Under the pieces are notes generated by a model. That model had not been told where the DNA came from. It saw only the letters and a list, made by a program, of their open reading frames with translations, and did no database searches. The translations under genes and the position numbers were made by a program. A stretch of 64,000 nucleotides of DNA from Odontesthes bonariensis (Eukaryota; Chordata; Actinopteri; Atheriniformes; Atherinopsidae): contig NC_134510.1 of assembly GCF_027942865.1 (NCBI RefSeq), forward strand, positions 32,486,663-32,550,662, in the 5' to 3' direction. This document shows, piece after piece, positions 23,501-30,900 of the stretch (positions within the stretch are counted from its first letter, which is position 1; every line of letters starts with the position of its first letter).

Positions 23501-24570
23501 ATGTCAGGAGTGGCATAAAGCAGAGGAAGATAGGTGGAGCAACCAGTTATGTAATATAGCTGTGCCACTACTAAAGGGTTGCAAGAGAGGAGGCAAGTGA
23601 GTCAAGAATGCTAAGATTTGCTTTGGCACGGATGAGGCCTGACAGGATTAGGAATGAGTTTATCAGAGGGACAGCTTAGCTTAAATGGTTCTGAAACTAA
23701 GTAAAAAACGAGTTGGGCAGGACATGTGTAGAGGGCAGATATGCAGGGTATATTGAATAATTATGCTAAAGATGGAGTTGCTGGTCAAGGCAAGGAAACG
23801 GAGGGATGTTGTGGATTCCAACAGTGGACTTTTGAGTAGCTGGAATGACAGAGCAAGATGAAAAGGATATGAAGAGATAAAAGTGAATGACCAACATCGG
23901 TAACCTTTAACAGGAGCAGCCGAAATAACAAATAGTTGCATGTCAGAATATGACAAAAATGAATGACTCGTGTTTTCTAAAATTAACAACTGGTAGTACT
24001 TTGTGTGCTGCAGAAGCTTGCATAACCTGCATGTAAGCCATCAAGAAAAGCAGCAGCCCAGCACGCGTAAAGATGTGGAGAGCATCACTGACACAGAGGT
24101 CAGCTGCCGCAGCTTTGGGATCCATTACAGAAAAGCTGCTTCATCTTTCTCCTGGAGAAAAGCTGGTTAGTGACCTCTAAAAACAGCTGCTGTTTTAGGG
24201 AACCGGGGCGCATGCGCACAACAGAATGCAAGTCTTCAACTGTCAAGACAACAAAAGGCACGGCATTTGATTTCCGATTGTAACATTCAAAATAAATGTG
24301 CGCTAAGCATGACCGCGCTCTTCCATACTGACGTAACTGCAGCTTTAATTTGAAGCCCTATGATCAAGACTTCCTATTTCTTGTCCGCCATCATCAAACT
24401 TGACAAAACAGTTGGAGAGGAGTTTAACTCACCATCTCTATGATCCTGGTTTTCTTGCCAGCTCGTTTCTTTTTGGCTACGATGTACTGAGCCAGTGCCA
24501 CGCCACCAAACAGGGCACAGACGCTGGCGCTGGCTGCGGCTCCGACCTTCACTACGGCCGCCTTGTCCAT
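9652..24570 (-). CDS. nt5c3a: Cytosolic 5'-nucleotidase 3A (pyrimidine 5'-nucleotidase)
   Basis: The enzyme dephosphorylates pyrimidine nucleoside monophosphates such as CMP and UMP, and loss of the human enzyme causes haemolytic anaemia. Coding exons on the minus strand are 24433-24570, 11187-11285, 10912-10981, 10653-10785, 10423-10512, 10166-10328, 9877-10077 and 9652-9753; all phases join, giving 331 residues (human long form is about 336). HAD-superfamily motifs are present: motif I DFDMT at 83-87 (nucleophile Asp83), motif II SAGLGD at 198-203, and motif IV GDSMGD at 271-276. Residues 1-46 form a hydrophobic N-terminus ([19 protein letters not shown]) then a basic stretch, as in the human long isoform. 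The 13.1 kb first intron and the methionine opening exon 2 (MPQFEKP) point to a second, shorter cytosolic isoform. The NT5C3A call rests on this N-terminus and on [20 protein letters not shown]; the paralogue NT5C3B lacks the N-terminus. Confidence 0.96.
9877..10077 (-). CDS. nt5c3a: nt5c3a exon 7
   Basis: Residues 232-298 ([12 protein letters not shown]... to IGFLNDK). It carries the HAD motif IV acidic pair GDSMGD that binds magnesium. Flanked by ag and AAG|gtacaa, phase 0 at both ends. Confidence 0.95.
10166..10328 (-). CDS. nt5c3a: nt5c3a exon 6
   Basis: Residues 178-231, from [10 protein letters not shown] to FMDFDEN. It contains motif II ([12 protein letters not shown]), whose serine contacts the phosphate. 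Donor AAT|gtaagt. Confidence 0.95.
10423..10512 (-). CDS. nt5c3a: nt5c3a exon 5
   Basis: Completes Trp147, then [20 protein letters not shown] to ESDVAL. It is part of the helical cap domain. Acceptor ttcacag, donor CAG|gtactt. Confidence 0.93.
10653..10785 (-). CDS. nt5c3a: nt5c3a exon 4
   Basis: Completes Asn103, then [20 protein letters not shown] to KYPFMVE. It belongs to the cap domain that selects pyrimidine bases in this family. Donor TG|gtaagt splits Trp147. Confidence 0.95.
10912..10981 (-). CDS. nt5c3a: nt5c3a exon 3 (catalytic motif I)
   Basis: Encodes [20 protein letters not shown] and TCH, residues 80-102. Asp83 is the expected phospho-accepting nucleophile and Asp85 the acid/base. 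Donor A|gtaagt. Confidence 0.96.
11187..11285 (-). CDS. nt5c3a: nt5c3a exon 2 (internal ATG of short isoform)
   Basis: Begins directly after the acceptor ctccag with [23 protein letters not shown] then [13 protein letters not shown], residues 47-79. In an mRNA with a non-coding leader this ATG would start a 285-residue cytosolic form. Confidence 0.93.
11286..12969. other. nt5c3a intron 1, proximal part
   Basis: No exon is visible. About 11315-11420 (...GACATCTAGTGGTGAAG...TGCAACCC...) is a decayed copy of a dispersed fish repeat related to 46785-46950. The remainder holds nothing I can name. Confidence 0.4.
12970..13105 (-). mobile_element. Non-LTR element 3' end fragment
   Basis: Read on the minus strand this ends GTGGGACTAATAAAGGTTTATCCTATCTTATC, preceded by TTTCCCTGCTGT. 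This is a 3' terminus that recurs widely in teleost LINE/SINE families. The 5' limit is uncertain. Confidence 0.5.
13291..13358 (-). promoter_or_regulatory. Candidate alternative nt5c3a promoter and leader exon
   Basis: On the minus strand a TATATAAA box (13358-13351) is followed about 30 bases on by a short leader ending CCCGAG|gtaagt at 13291. The leader holds no ATG. Spliced to exon 2 (acceptor at 11285) it would place MPQFEKP first, giving the short cytosolic enzyme. That NT5C3A uses alternative first exons is known in mammals; its use here is inference. Confidence 0.45.
13359..14040. other. nt5c3a intron 1, nothing recognised
   Basis: No exon, RNA gene or element end is seen in this stretch. 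Confidence 0.4.
14051..14262 (-). mobile_element. tRNA-derived SINE, copy 1
   Basis: Reads on the minus strand with a tRNA-like head: A-box region GTGGCGTAGTGGGTTAAG and B box GGTTCGAGTCCC, then a conserved body and an A/T-rich tail. Flanks ACGGGCCATA (14041-14050) and ACGGGCTATA (14263-14272) are a target duplication with one mismatch. Same family as 48501-48712. Confidence 0.85.
14431..14829. mobile_element. hAT MITE C
   Basis: GATGTGGG is duplicated exactly at 14423-14430 and 14830-14837. Inverted ends TAGGCATGAG and GGCCCATGCCTA, with subterminal ACGGTATGATAACCG and GGTTACCACGGTATGA in opposite orientation. It is 399 bp long with no transposase. Confidence 0.88.
14838..18020. other. nt5c3a intron 1, middle part
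   Basis: No exon is visible. 15139-15275 resembles 26262-26395 (see findings). A short CAG/CTG-type run (TGCTGCTGTTGCTGCTGC) lies near 15555-15587. Nothing else is recognised. Confidence 0.4.
18021..18215 (+). mobile_element. tRNA-derived SINE with LINE-type tail
   Basis: The head GCGATAGTGTAGTGGTAAGA and B box GGTTTGAATCC resemble a tRNA gene. The 3' part (TGTAAGTCCCTTTGCATAAA, then CGTCGGCCAAATGCA) is the conserved L2-related tail of many fish SINEs. It is a different family from the SINEs at 14.1 and 48.5 kb. Confidence 0.7.
18237..18409. mobile_element. Palindromic MITE
   Basis: The 173 bp are nearly a perfect inverted repeat: ACGGAAGAGTATTAGGGCCA on the left and its complement on the right, with TCGAGATTAAAGTCGA motifs at the centre. 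Flanks AAGTTCAT and AAGTTCAA agree in 7 of 8 bases, suggesting an 8-9 bp target duplication. Confidence 0.75.
18410..19026. other. nt5c3a intron 1, nothing recognised
   Basis: No exon or element end is visible. Confidence 0.4.
19027..19192. mobile_element. hAT MITE D (166 bp)
   Basis: CTATAAAT is duplicated exactly at 19019-19026 and 19193-19200. Ends TAGGGGTGGGC and GCCCACCCCTA are inverted, with AAATCGAT motifs inside. It is an extreme internal deletion derivative. Confidence 0.88.
19201..19844. other. nt5c3a intron 1, nothing recognised
   Basis: No exon or element end is visible before the pentanucleotide array. Confidence 0.4.
19845..19970. repeat. (AGGCA)n pentanucleotide array, about 25 copies
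   Basis: Essentially perfect tandem AGGCA units run for 126 bases. They sit exactly where the 3' tail of the adjoining minus-strand LINE would lie, so the array probably grew from that tail. Open frames on both strands here are artefacts of the repeat. Confidence 0.95.
19971..20375 (-). mobile_element. LINE 3' untranslated end
   Basis: On the minus strand the segment ends GCGCTATATAAATAAAGATG then GCCTT repeats. Upstream is GTAAAGCACATTGAGTTGCC and a further several hundred bases of a conserved LINE 3' region. It is 5'-truncated with no coding part. Confidence 0.7.
20521..20579. repeat. (TA)n microsatellite
   Basis: An almost pure TA dinucleotide run within nt5c3a intron 1. Confidence 0.95.
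20580..22742. other. nt5c3a intron 1, nothing recognised
   Basis: No exon, RNA gene or clear element terminus is visible in these 2.2 kb. Confidence 0.4.
22747..23415. mobile_element. TTAA-flanked foldback MITE (Kolobok/T2-like)
   Basis: Flanked by TTAA (22743-22746, 23416-23419) with perfect 14 bp inverted ends AGGGATAATCCGGA and TCCGGATTATCCCT. TTAAAGGGA matches the T2-type consensus TTAAAGGRR. A second, internal inverted repeat joins about 22762-22866 with 23035-23116 (CTAACGCGAGACATCACG and its complement). No transposase is present. Confidence 0.82.
23420..24432. other. nt5c3a intron 1, 5' part
   Basis: No exon or element end is visible; the donor of exon 1 follows. Confidence 0.4.
24433..24570 (-). 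CDS. nt5c3a: nt5c3a exon 1 (hydrophobic N-terminus)
   Basis: ATG at 24570 opens [20 protein letters not shown], then [10 protein letters not shown] and the basic [15 protein letters not shown], ending ATG|gtgagt. It matches the human long-isoform N-terminus almost residue for residue and includes a potential membrane-anchoring segment (about residues 10-31). GC content is raised relative to the surroundings, as near a promoter. Confidence 0.95.
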
Positions 24571-25068
24571 GACGGTCCGCTGCTTTGCTCCAACCAGCCC
24601 GCCGCCTGGAGAGTCCCGTCCTTACCCCTGTGAACACACGCCTTCCTACTGGTGCAAACACGCAACCAAAGATCGTCTACAGTAACTGAGAGCAATTACT
24701 CTGCATTACGAAAGAAATACGACACACTTAAATTATTTCAAACATATCGTCATTTGTACGTTGCGTAGCAACAATGTCATTGCTAGCAAACTTGTTATGT
24801 TAAAAGTAAAAAATAATCGTATTGCTTGTGTTGTGGGACACCTCTTCAAAAGCTAAATTGTACCTCTGAGAGTTCTCCTATCTTTTCTCAAAACTACATT
24901 AAGGGGTCCTCACAGGTCCTTCGAAGCAGAGATCAGAGGCCTCTTTTGCCCCTTTATTTCTGCTTTTCAGGTTTGAAAATAAATTCTGATCGTACAGGAA
25001 ATACCAAAGATACATCAAAATGGAAAATTTCAGCGCAAGCACACTGATGTTTTATTTTAGGATTTTTT
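24571..25068. promoter_or_regulatory. nt5c3a upstream region
   Basis: The bases next to the ATG (24571-24660) are GC-rich (CCGCTGCTTTGCTCC, CGCCGCCTGGAGAG) and probably hold the 5' UTR and start site. No TATA box is evident close to the exon. The rest is AT-rich with nothing recognised. Confidence 0.4.

Positions 25069-25165
<97 letters not shown>
25069..25165. repeat. (TA)n microsatellite, left block
   Basis: A near-continuous TA run with a few TG interruptions, directly abutting a LINE 3' end. Confidence 0.95.
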
Positions 25166-25166
<1 letters not shown>

Positions 25167-25331
25167 AATCAAATCAAATCAAATTTATTTGTATAGCACA
25201 TTTCATGTACAAACAGTTCAAAGTGCTTTACATAAAATAAAAGCATTGCAGCAGGGAGTGCAAGAAGCATTAAAAATACATAAAATAATATAAAGAGAAA
25301 CAAATAAAATCATTTAAATGAATTTAAAATC
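25166..25331 (-). mobile_element. LINE/SINE 3' end inside a TA array
   Basis: Begins with AAATCAAATCAAATC tail repeats, then TTTATTTGTATAGCACATTT and GTTCAAAGTGCTTTACATAA, the minus-strand form of a common fish LINE 3' end. Only about 165 bp are present. Confidence 0.7.
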
Positions 25332-25355
25332 ATATATATATATACATATATATAC

Positions 25356-25406
<51 letters not shown>
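25332..25406. repeat. (TA)n microsatellite, right block
   Basis: TA repeats resume on the far side of the LINE end, so the LINE probably inserted into one longer TA array. Confidence 0.9.
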
Positions 25407-25408
<2 letters not shown>

Positions 25409-26809
25409 TACTTTTTGTACCCCTCACTACCTGGACTACTGAAACAATTCTGCAGAAAAGGTTTTTAGGCCGACTCAATAAAGACATTTTTAGTACTGCT
25501 TCACTTGGATCATTGGACTATAAATGTCCCTCAGTCCACGTTTACATTTTTATTTAGGTTGTTCTTCAGGCTAGAAATGTCACTGTGGGTGAAATAGATC
25601 TAAAATGAGTAAACTTTGAAATTGTTTTCATTTAACTGTCTTTAACTAAGTTCATGTAAAAGCTGCAATTAATCTTGGATTACAGTCACATTTTGTGAGA
25701 CTTTGATGTGGCGTTACAGTATGCAGATATTACATATGGTTTTATTGTATACATTTACTAAAGATTTGTTTTTAAAACTACCATGTTGCATAAAGAGGCA
25801 AAGCTTTGTCCAAGTTTTCAGTCCCAGAAAGATAATTCACATATCTTCAAATACAGAAAAGATTAAATGTCCTCAGTAGTGAGCCAGATGATGCATATAA
25901 GGGAACAAATGCTGATGAGAATAAAATGGGCAGCAGAGTCCATTCGTGGTGATAAAGGTCCTCTAGCCCGTTTGTTTCCCAGTACAGAAAAGCATTCAAA
26001 CAAGATGGCTTTTTTTTTTTTTTCAAAAGTAAACCTCATGCACAGTTTGTATATACACTTATGTATTTAAATGTTAGTATAATATGTTACTTTTATCACT
26101 AACTTCTGTAATTTATAAAGGCAAGAAAAAGGCACAAAAGTAAAAAGACGTTGCTGCCACAGGCTGCTCACATGCACCCTTATGCGCTGATATTTTTGTG
26201 TTACTTTGAAACTTGCAACAAGGAATTGAGACAGAATTATCTTTATCATCTTTTATTTTTCATAAAGGATGATCTGCTGTTTCCTATGCTAAATGAGATG
26301 ATAAAGAAAGCACTGAAGCTCCTTTCATAGCATTTAAGGGAATTCAAACAGCTGTTATAATGGCTACTGCGTAGATACTTCAGTGTCATTTCATTCAACT
26401 AGTATGTGCAGGAAGATGGGCGGTACCCTGCAAGGTAAATATAGAACTAATAGTTTAAAATCAATGGAAACAAATTACTATATTGGAGACATATCAACCA
26501 AGTTATCTTTCATTTCTAGACACAGTGCAATGTAATGCTGTACTGTATATTCTGAATAACAAATTGTTATCCTCCTTAAATTTTCTGGTCTTCTGTGTGA
26601 TGTTAACTGAATGGAATATGGCTCCTAGGGCCACTGTATATAATCACGTTTGTTTTGTTTACAGTTTAAGGTGAATTCCTCCCAGTGGCTGAGAGGTTTT
26701 ATTTTATTTGAGCTTCAGAGTGGTAAACACAGACATTTGGCACTGATGGAAGATTAACCTGTAGCCACTGCATTAAAACACAGACCCTTGAATCTGCACT
26801 TAAAAGCAG

Positions 26810-26841
<32 letters not shown>

Positions 26842-27278
26842 TCTTTTGCAGAAGTATCAGAACCGGTGACTCAAAGAAAGTGAACAAACACGTAAAGAAG
26901 CCTGGCGCTAGTCCAGAGCTTGTTGGAGAAAGAAAAAATGTTGCACTGGCTGCTAAACATATTACACAAAATTAGACATTTTCTTCATCACATACCAATT
27001 AAACAACAGACTGGCTTCAGTCAGAGGCTTCATCAGCACCAGAACAGATGATCATTCCCGCCCACGGTAATAACCTTTTACATTCAGTGCTCCTTTAGAA
27101 TGAAATGGATGATCTTCCTGGCTCTTTATTTATTACTTTAATTTTTTCTGGTGGTAAATACTAGATTCTTTTTATTTATTTACACTGCACCAATCTGAGC
27201 TCACCTTGGGATTGATGAAGTACTATTAAATTAAATTACTAAAAAAGGACAAAAGGCATAAGAATCAAAGAAAAAATA
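25407..27278. other. Intergenic, nt5c3a to dctn3
   Basis: No gene is recognised. 26262-26395 resembles 15139-15275. A T run lies at 26811-26835. Confidence 0.45.
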
Positions 27279-27897
27279 TTTATTAACCGTGTTCATGCTG
27301 TTTGCGAAATTAAAACACACTGAACATTTTAAAACCACAGAGTCTGGAGTTTTACATGTTATATAAGGAGGTACTCAGCGAGAAAAATGTAAAGCTTTGA
27401 AGGTGAGTCGAAGACTGCGTGTATGTTTGTGAATAAGGAAACGGCAGGAGAACAAGTCATTTGACTGGCTTGTAGTTCTGGGTTGGAATGCATCACAAGC
27501 AAAGTTATTAATATGAAATGATAAAATGAAAGCTCTATTGTTTTTTGGATTAAATACTTCCAGATGATTATTTCAATGACTGTTTTCATGCATTTTATTG
27601 TTTGGCTTGGTTTGTAGAAATGATAGACGTACCGATAGTGTTTGGGCACTACCATCATCAGCTGGGAGACCTATAATATTAACTACAATGGAGGAAGAGA
27701 GACAATTGTTGTCCTCATACCTCATTCAGTGAAGCTGTCGCATATCAATAAACAACCAAAAAGAAATGGGGGAATGCTGCAATGCTTGTGCCATTCTTTC
27801 TAGAAGCTACACAATGTGACACATGTCTGATTAGGAGCTCCCACCAAAGTGCAGCCTTCATCATCACCCTTATTTAAAGTGTATGGGTGCACAGTGA
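27279..27897 (-). other. dctn3 3' UTR, candidate
   Basis: Downstream of the dctn3 stop on the minus strand, AATAAA signals occur at 27594-27599 and 27279-27284, giving 3' UTRs of about 0.3 or 0.6 kb. No other feature is visible. Confidence 0.45.
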
Positions 27898-27984
27898 CTA
27901 CTCCACAGGCCGTATTCCTTTCACCTCCTCCATCTTTCTCAGGGTCTCATCCCAGTGGGTGAACTGCTTGGACAACAGGAACAT
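27898..27984 (-). CDS. dctn3: dctn3 exon 7 (C-terminus and stop)
   Basis: Acceptor tggcag, then [20 protein letters not shown] and VKGIRPVE, with TAG at 27898-27900. It corresponds to the FVQWDELLCQLE region of human DCTN3. Confidence 0.93.
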   Translation of the reverse strand: MFLLSKQFTHWDETLRKMEEVKGIRPVE

Positions 27985-30900
27985 CTGCCAATCAGAGTTC
28001 AGATGTCAAGGTGTGGTGAGTTGTGCCACCAACAATGTGTTTTCAATATATATCCATGGAATAGTTTTCACAAGAAGTAAAAAAAATATTTATTCTTGTG
28101 ACTATTCATGTCTGGTCAGATTTTATTACTTACATTTGAAGTATTTATGCTATACATACACAAACATATATATATATTTATATAAAAATTAAACATTACC
28201 ATTTTGTTGTATTCCTCAAAGAGTTTCTTCACTTCTTGTGATTGAACCTCAGTTTGATCCTGATAGACAAAGAAAAAAATAAAAAAAGAAATAAAGCCAA
28301 TAATAATTGAAAACCTCAAAGAAATGTAGGTGGTGAGATGAAAAGAACAGGCTACCTGCTCTTTGATGTGAATCTGTGACAGACGCTGCAGCTTGGTTGC
28401 GTGTTCAGGTACATCTGTGAAAGTAGAGCACAGACCCGTATAAAATGTCTGGTGGGGCACATACACAGTACTGACGCATTATGCTGCGTGTACACCAAGA
28501 GCGACCTACGCTACCTGAGCGCCGGAAATCATTATTTCTCTATGGAGGGTGAGCTAACTGGGCTACCAGTGCGGATTCTCCAGTGGCAAAGCTACCTGAG
28601 CGACCAGAGCGGATTCAAGCGATTAAACTCAAGCTAACATTATGGTAATGAGCTATGACGCGTTTCGGCGAAAACCAATGACAATCCACAGATTGTAGGG
28701 GTCCGACAATCCGCGTGGTTCGCGGAAACAAACGTGTAAACTTTGGTTCCTATCCAAACAATAGTCGTTTAATCCTGAGACTGTTGCAATTGCCGTGTCG
28801 AGTGCTTCAATACAATAGTGTAGTAACCCCACGCATACCTTTCTCACTGCAATTAAGTTTTATTTCGGATTTTATTTCGAATTTGGTTTATTTTCACAGC
28901 TGCCTCTGCTATTCCTGCTCTTTTCAGGTGTACCTAATGTACTTTTACATAATTTGTAACGTGATGTATATCTTGTATAACAAATTGTAAATAACAACAC
29001 GTTTATTCGTGTCCCTGCCCTCTCTTTCCTCATGTTCTTTTCCACGGGGGTGCTGCACAGCCGCGGGGCCTTTAAGAATTGAACATTCTAAATGTGACGT
29101 CACGAGCTACCAAAGCTACCAAAGCAAATTCTCAAGCGAAGCCGCTACCAGGTAGCGGAGGTCGCTCTTGGTGTACACGCAGCATTACCCTTCTCTTCAT
29201 CCAGTAGCTATATAAACATAACTAAAACTTCTTAATAACTGAACAGACTTGAAGTTCAGAATAAACAACAGCATAAATTGACCGGCCAGCCAGGGCATGG
29301 ACGATGAACATCTGAAGGTTTCCTTAACTGTCTGGTGTCAGGATTTTAACAACAGATTCTCTGGGCCCTGTGAGCTCTGGATTTTATTTATGGATGCGGC
29401 TCGTCTCTCACAGACACCATCAGATTGGTATCTGAGGAGTTCAAAGGCCAGGCGATCACCTTAGCCTGTTGAGCTCTGCCTACAATGTGCCAGCATTGTA
29501 AAAGTCCAAGATATATGTTTTCTCTGCAGAACACTGCACTGTAACATGATGAGCAATGTTACTTAATGTGTCATTGTTTTTAATGTTATAGCTGTAATGG
29601 TGTTTTTCTAATTACTACAGGCTAAAAACACTGGATATCAAACATGTGATGGAGTTAATACGAGTTCCTTTCTTCTTTGCCATCAGGAATTTTATTTTCA
29701 TGTTTTATTTTTCCTGCAGAATCGAACCTCTGATATAGGTGCTGTCCAACAGGGGCTGCAAGCTGTTGACCTGCTCCAGCAAAGCAGCCTGAGAGAGCAA
29801 GAAGTCCTCCTCTGCACAGACAAAAAACACACAAAGCATTTATAAACACATTTAAATATCATGAGTATAATTCTACTGGTTTCATACAACCTTTGATAAC
29901 ACACATGTGTTTGCATTGAAGAATAATGTTATTTTCAATTTGATTTATTGAGTGTTCTCTGGTCCTTACCAGCAAGGATGAACTCCAGTTTCATGGCATC
30001 TGGCACAGTGATGTGGTCGGTGAACTGAGGGTCCAGGTACTTCATCAAGTCCTCAACTGCACCACACATCAAAGAATATATAAATACAATGAAAATATTC
30101 AACGAACACAATTAAAATCTAATTGGAACAAAAAATGAACAAGCACTAGGGGTGGGCGATATGGGCAAAAAAAAAAAATCTCGATATTTTTTAGGATTTT
30201 CACGATAAAGATATTTTGACGATATTTAAAAAAAAAAAAAATTAAAACTTGCGTTAAGATCACAATAAAATGAACACAAGCATGCAAGTCTAAGCACACA
30301 CGGCCGGTACAGTGAAACTGCGAATGGCTCTTTAAACCAGTTATGGTTCCTTTGATCGCTCTACCGTTACTTGGATAACTGTGGCAATTCTAGAGCTAAT
30401 ACATGCAAAACGAGCGCTGACCTACGGGGATGCGTGCATTTATTAGACCCAAAACCCATGCGGGGTGCCTCTCGGGGTGCCCCGGCCGCTTTGGTGACTG
30501 ATAACCTCGAGCTGTTTCTTAGGCTACTTCTCCCTCCGGAGAGGGAGCCTGAGAAACGGCTACCACATCCAAGGAAGGCAGCAGGCGCGCAAATTACCCA
30601 CTCCCGACTCGGGGAGGTAGTGACGAAAAATAACAATACAGGACACTTTAAATCCTTTAACGGGGATCAATTGAAGGGCAAGTCTGGTGCCAGCAGCCGC
30701 GGTATTTCCAGCTCCAATAGCGCATCTTAAAGTTGCTGCAGTTAAAAAGTTCGTTGTTGGATCTTGCGCCGTGGTAAGGGCAGAGGACCACTGGCGCCGC
30801 ACTTTATTGATTTTTGGCGATTGAAAAAAAAAAAAAAAAAAAAATTTTTTTTTTGCCTATATCTCGATATTGCAAAATTACTCATCGTCAAAACAACATT

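Noticed and set aside
30371..30730. Open frames of 80-119 codons on both strands
   Set aside because: They lie across the 18S rRNA fragment, which is highly conserved RNA sequence and not coding.
30279..30768. A functional 18S rRNA gene
   Set aside because: Only part of the molecule is present, two internal segments are deleted and the piece is enclosed by hAT ends.
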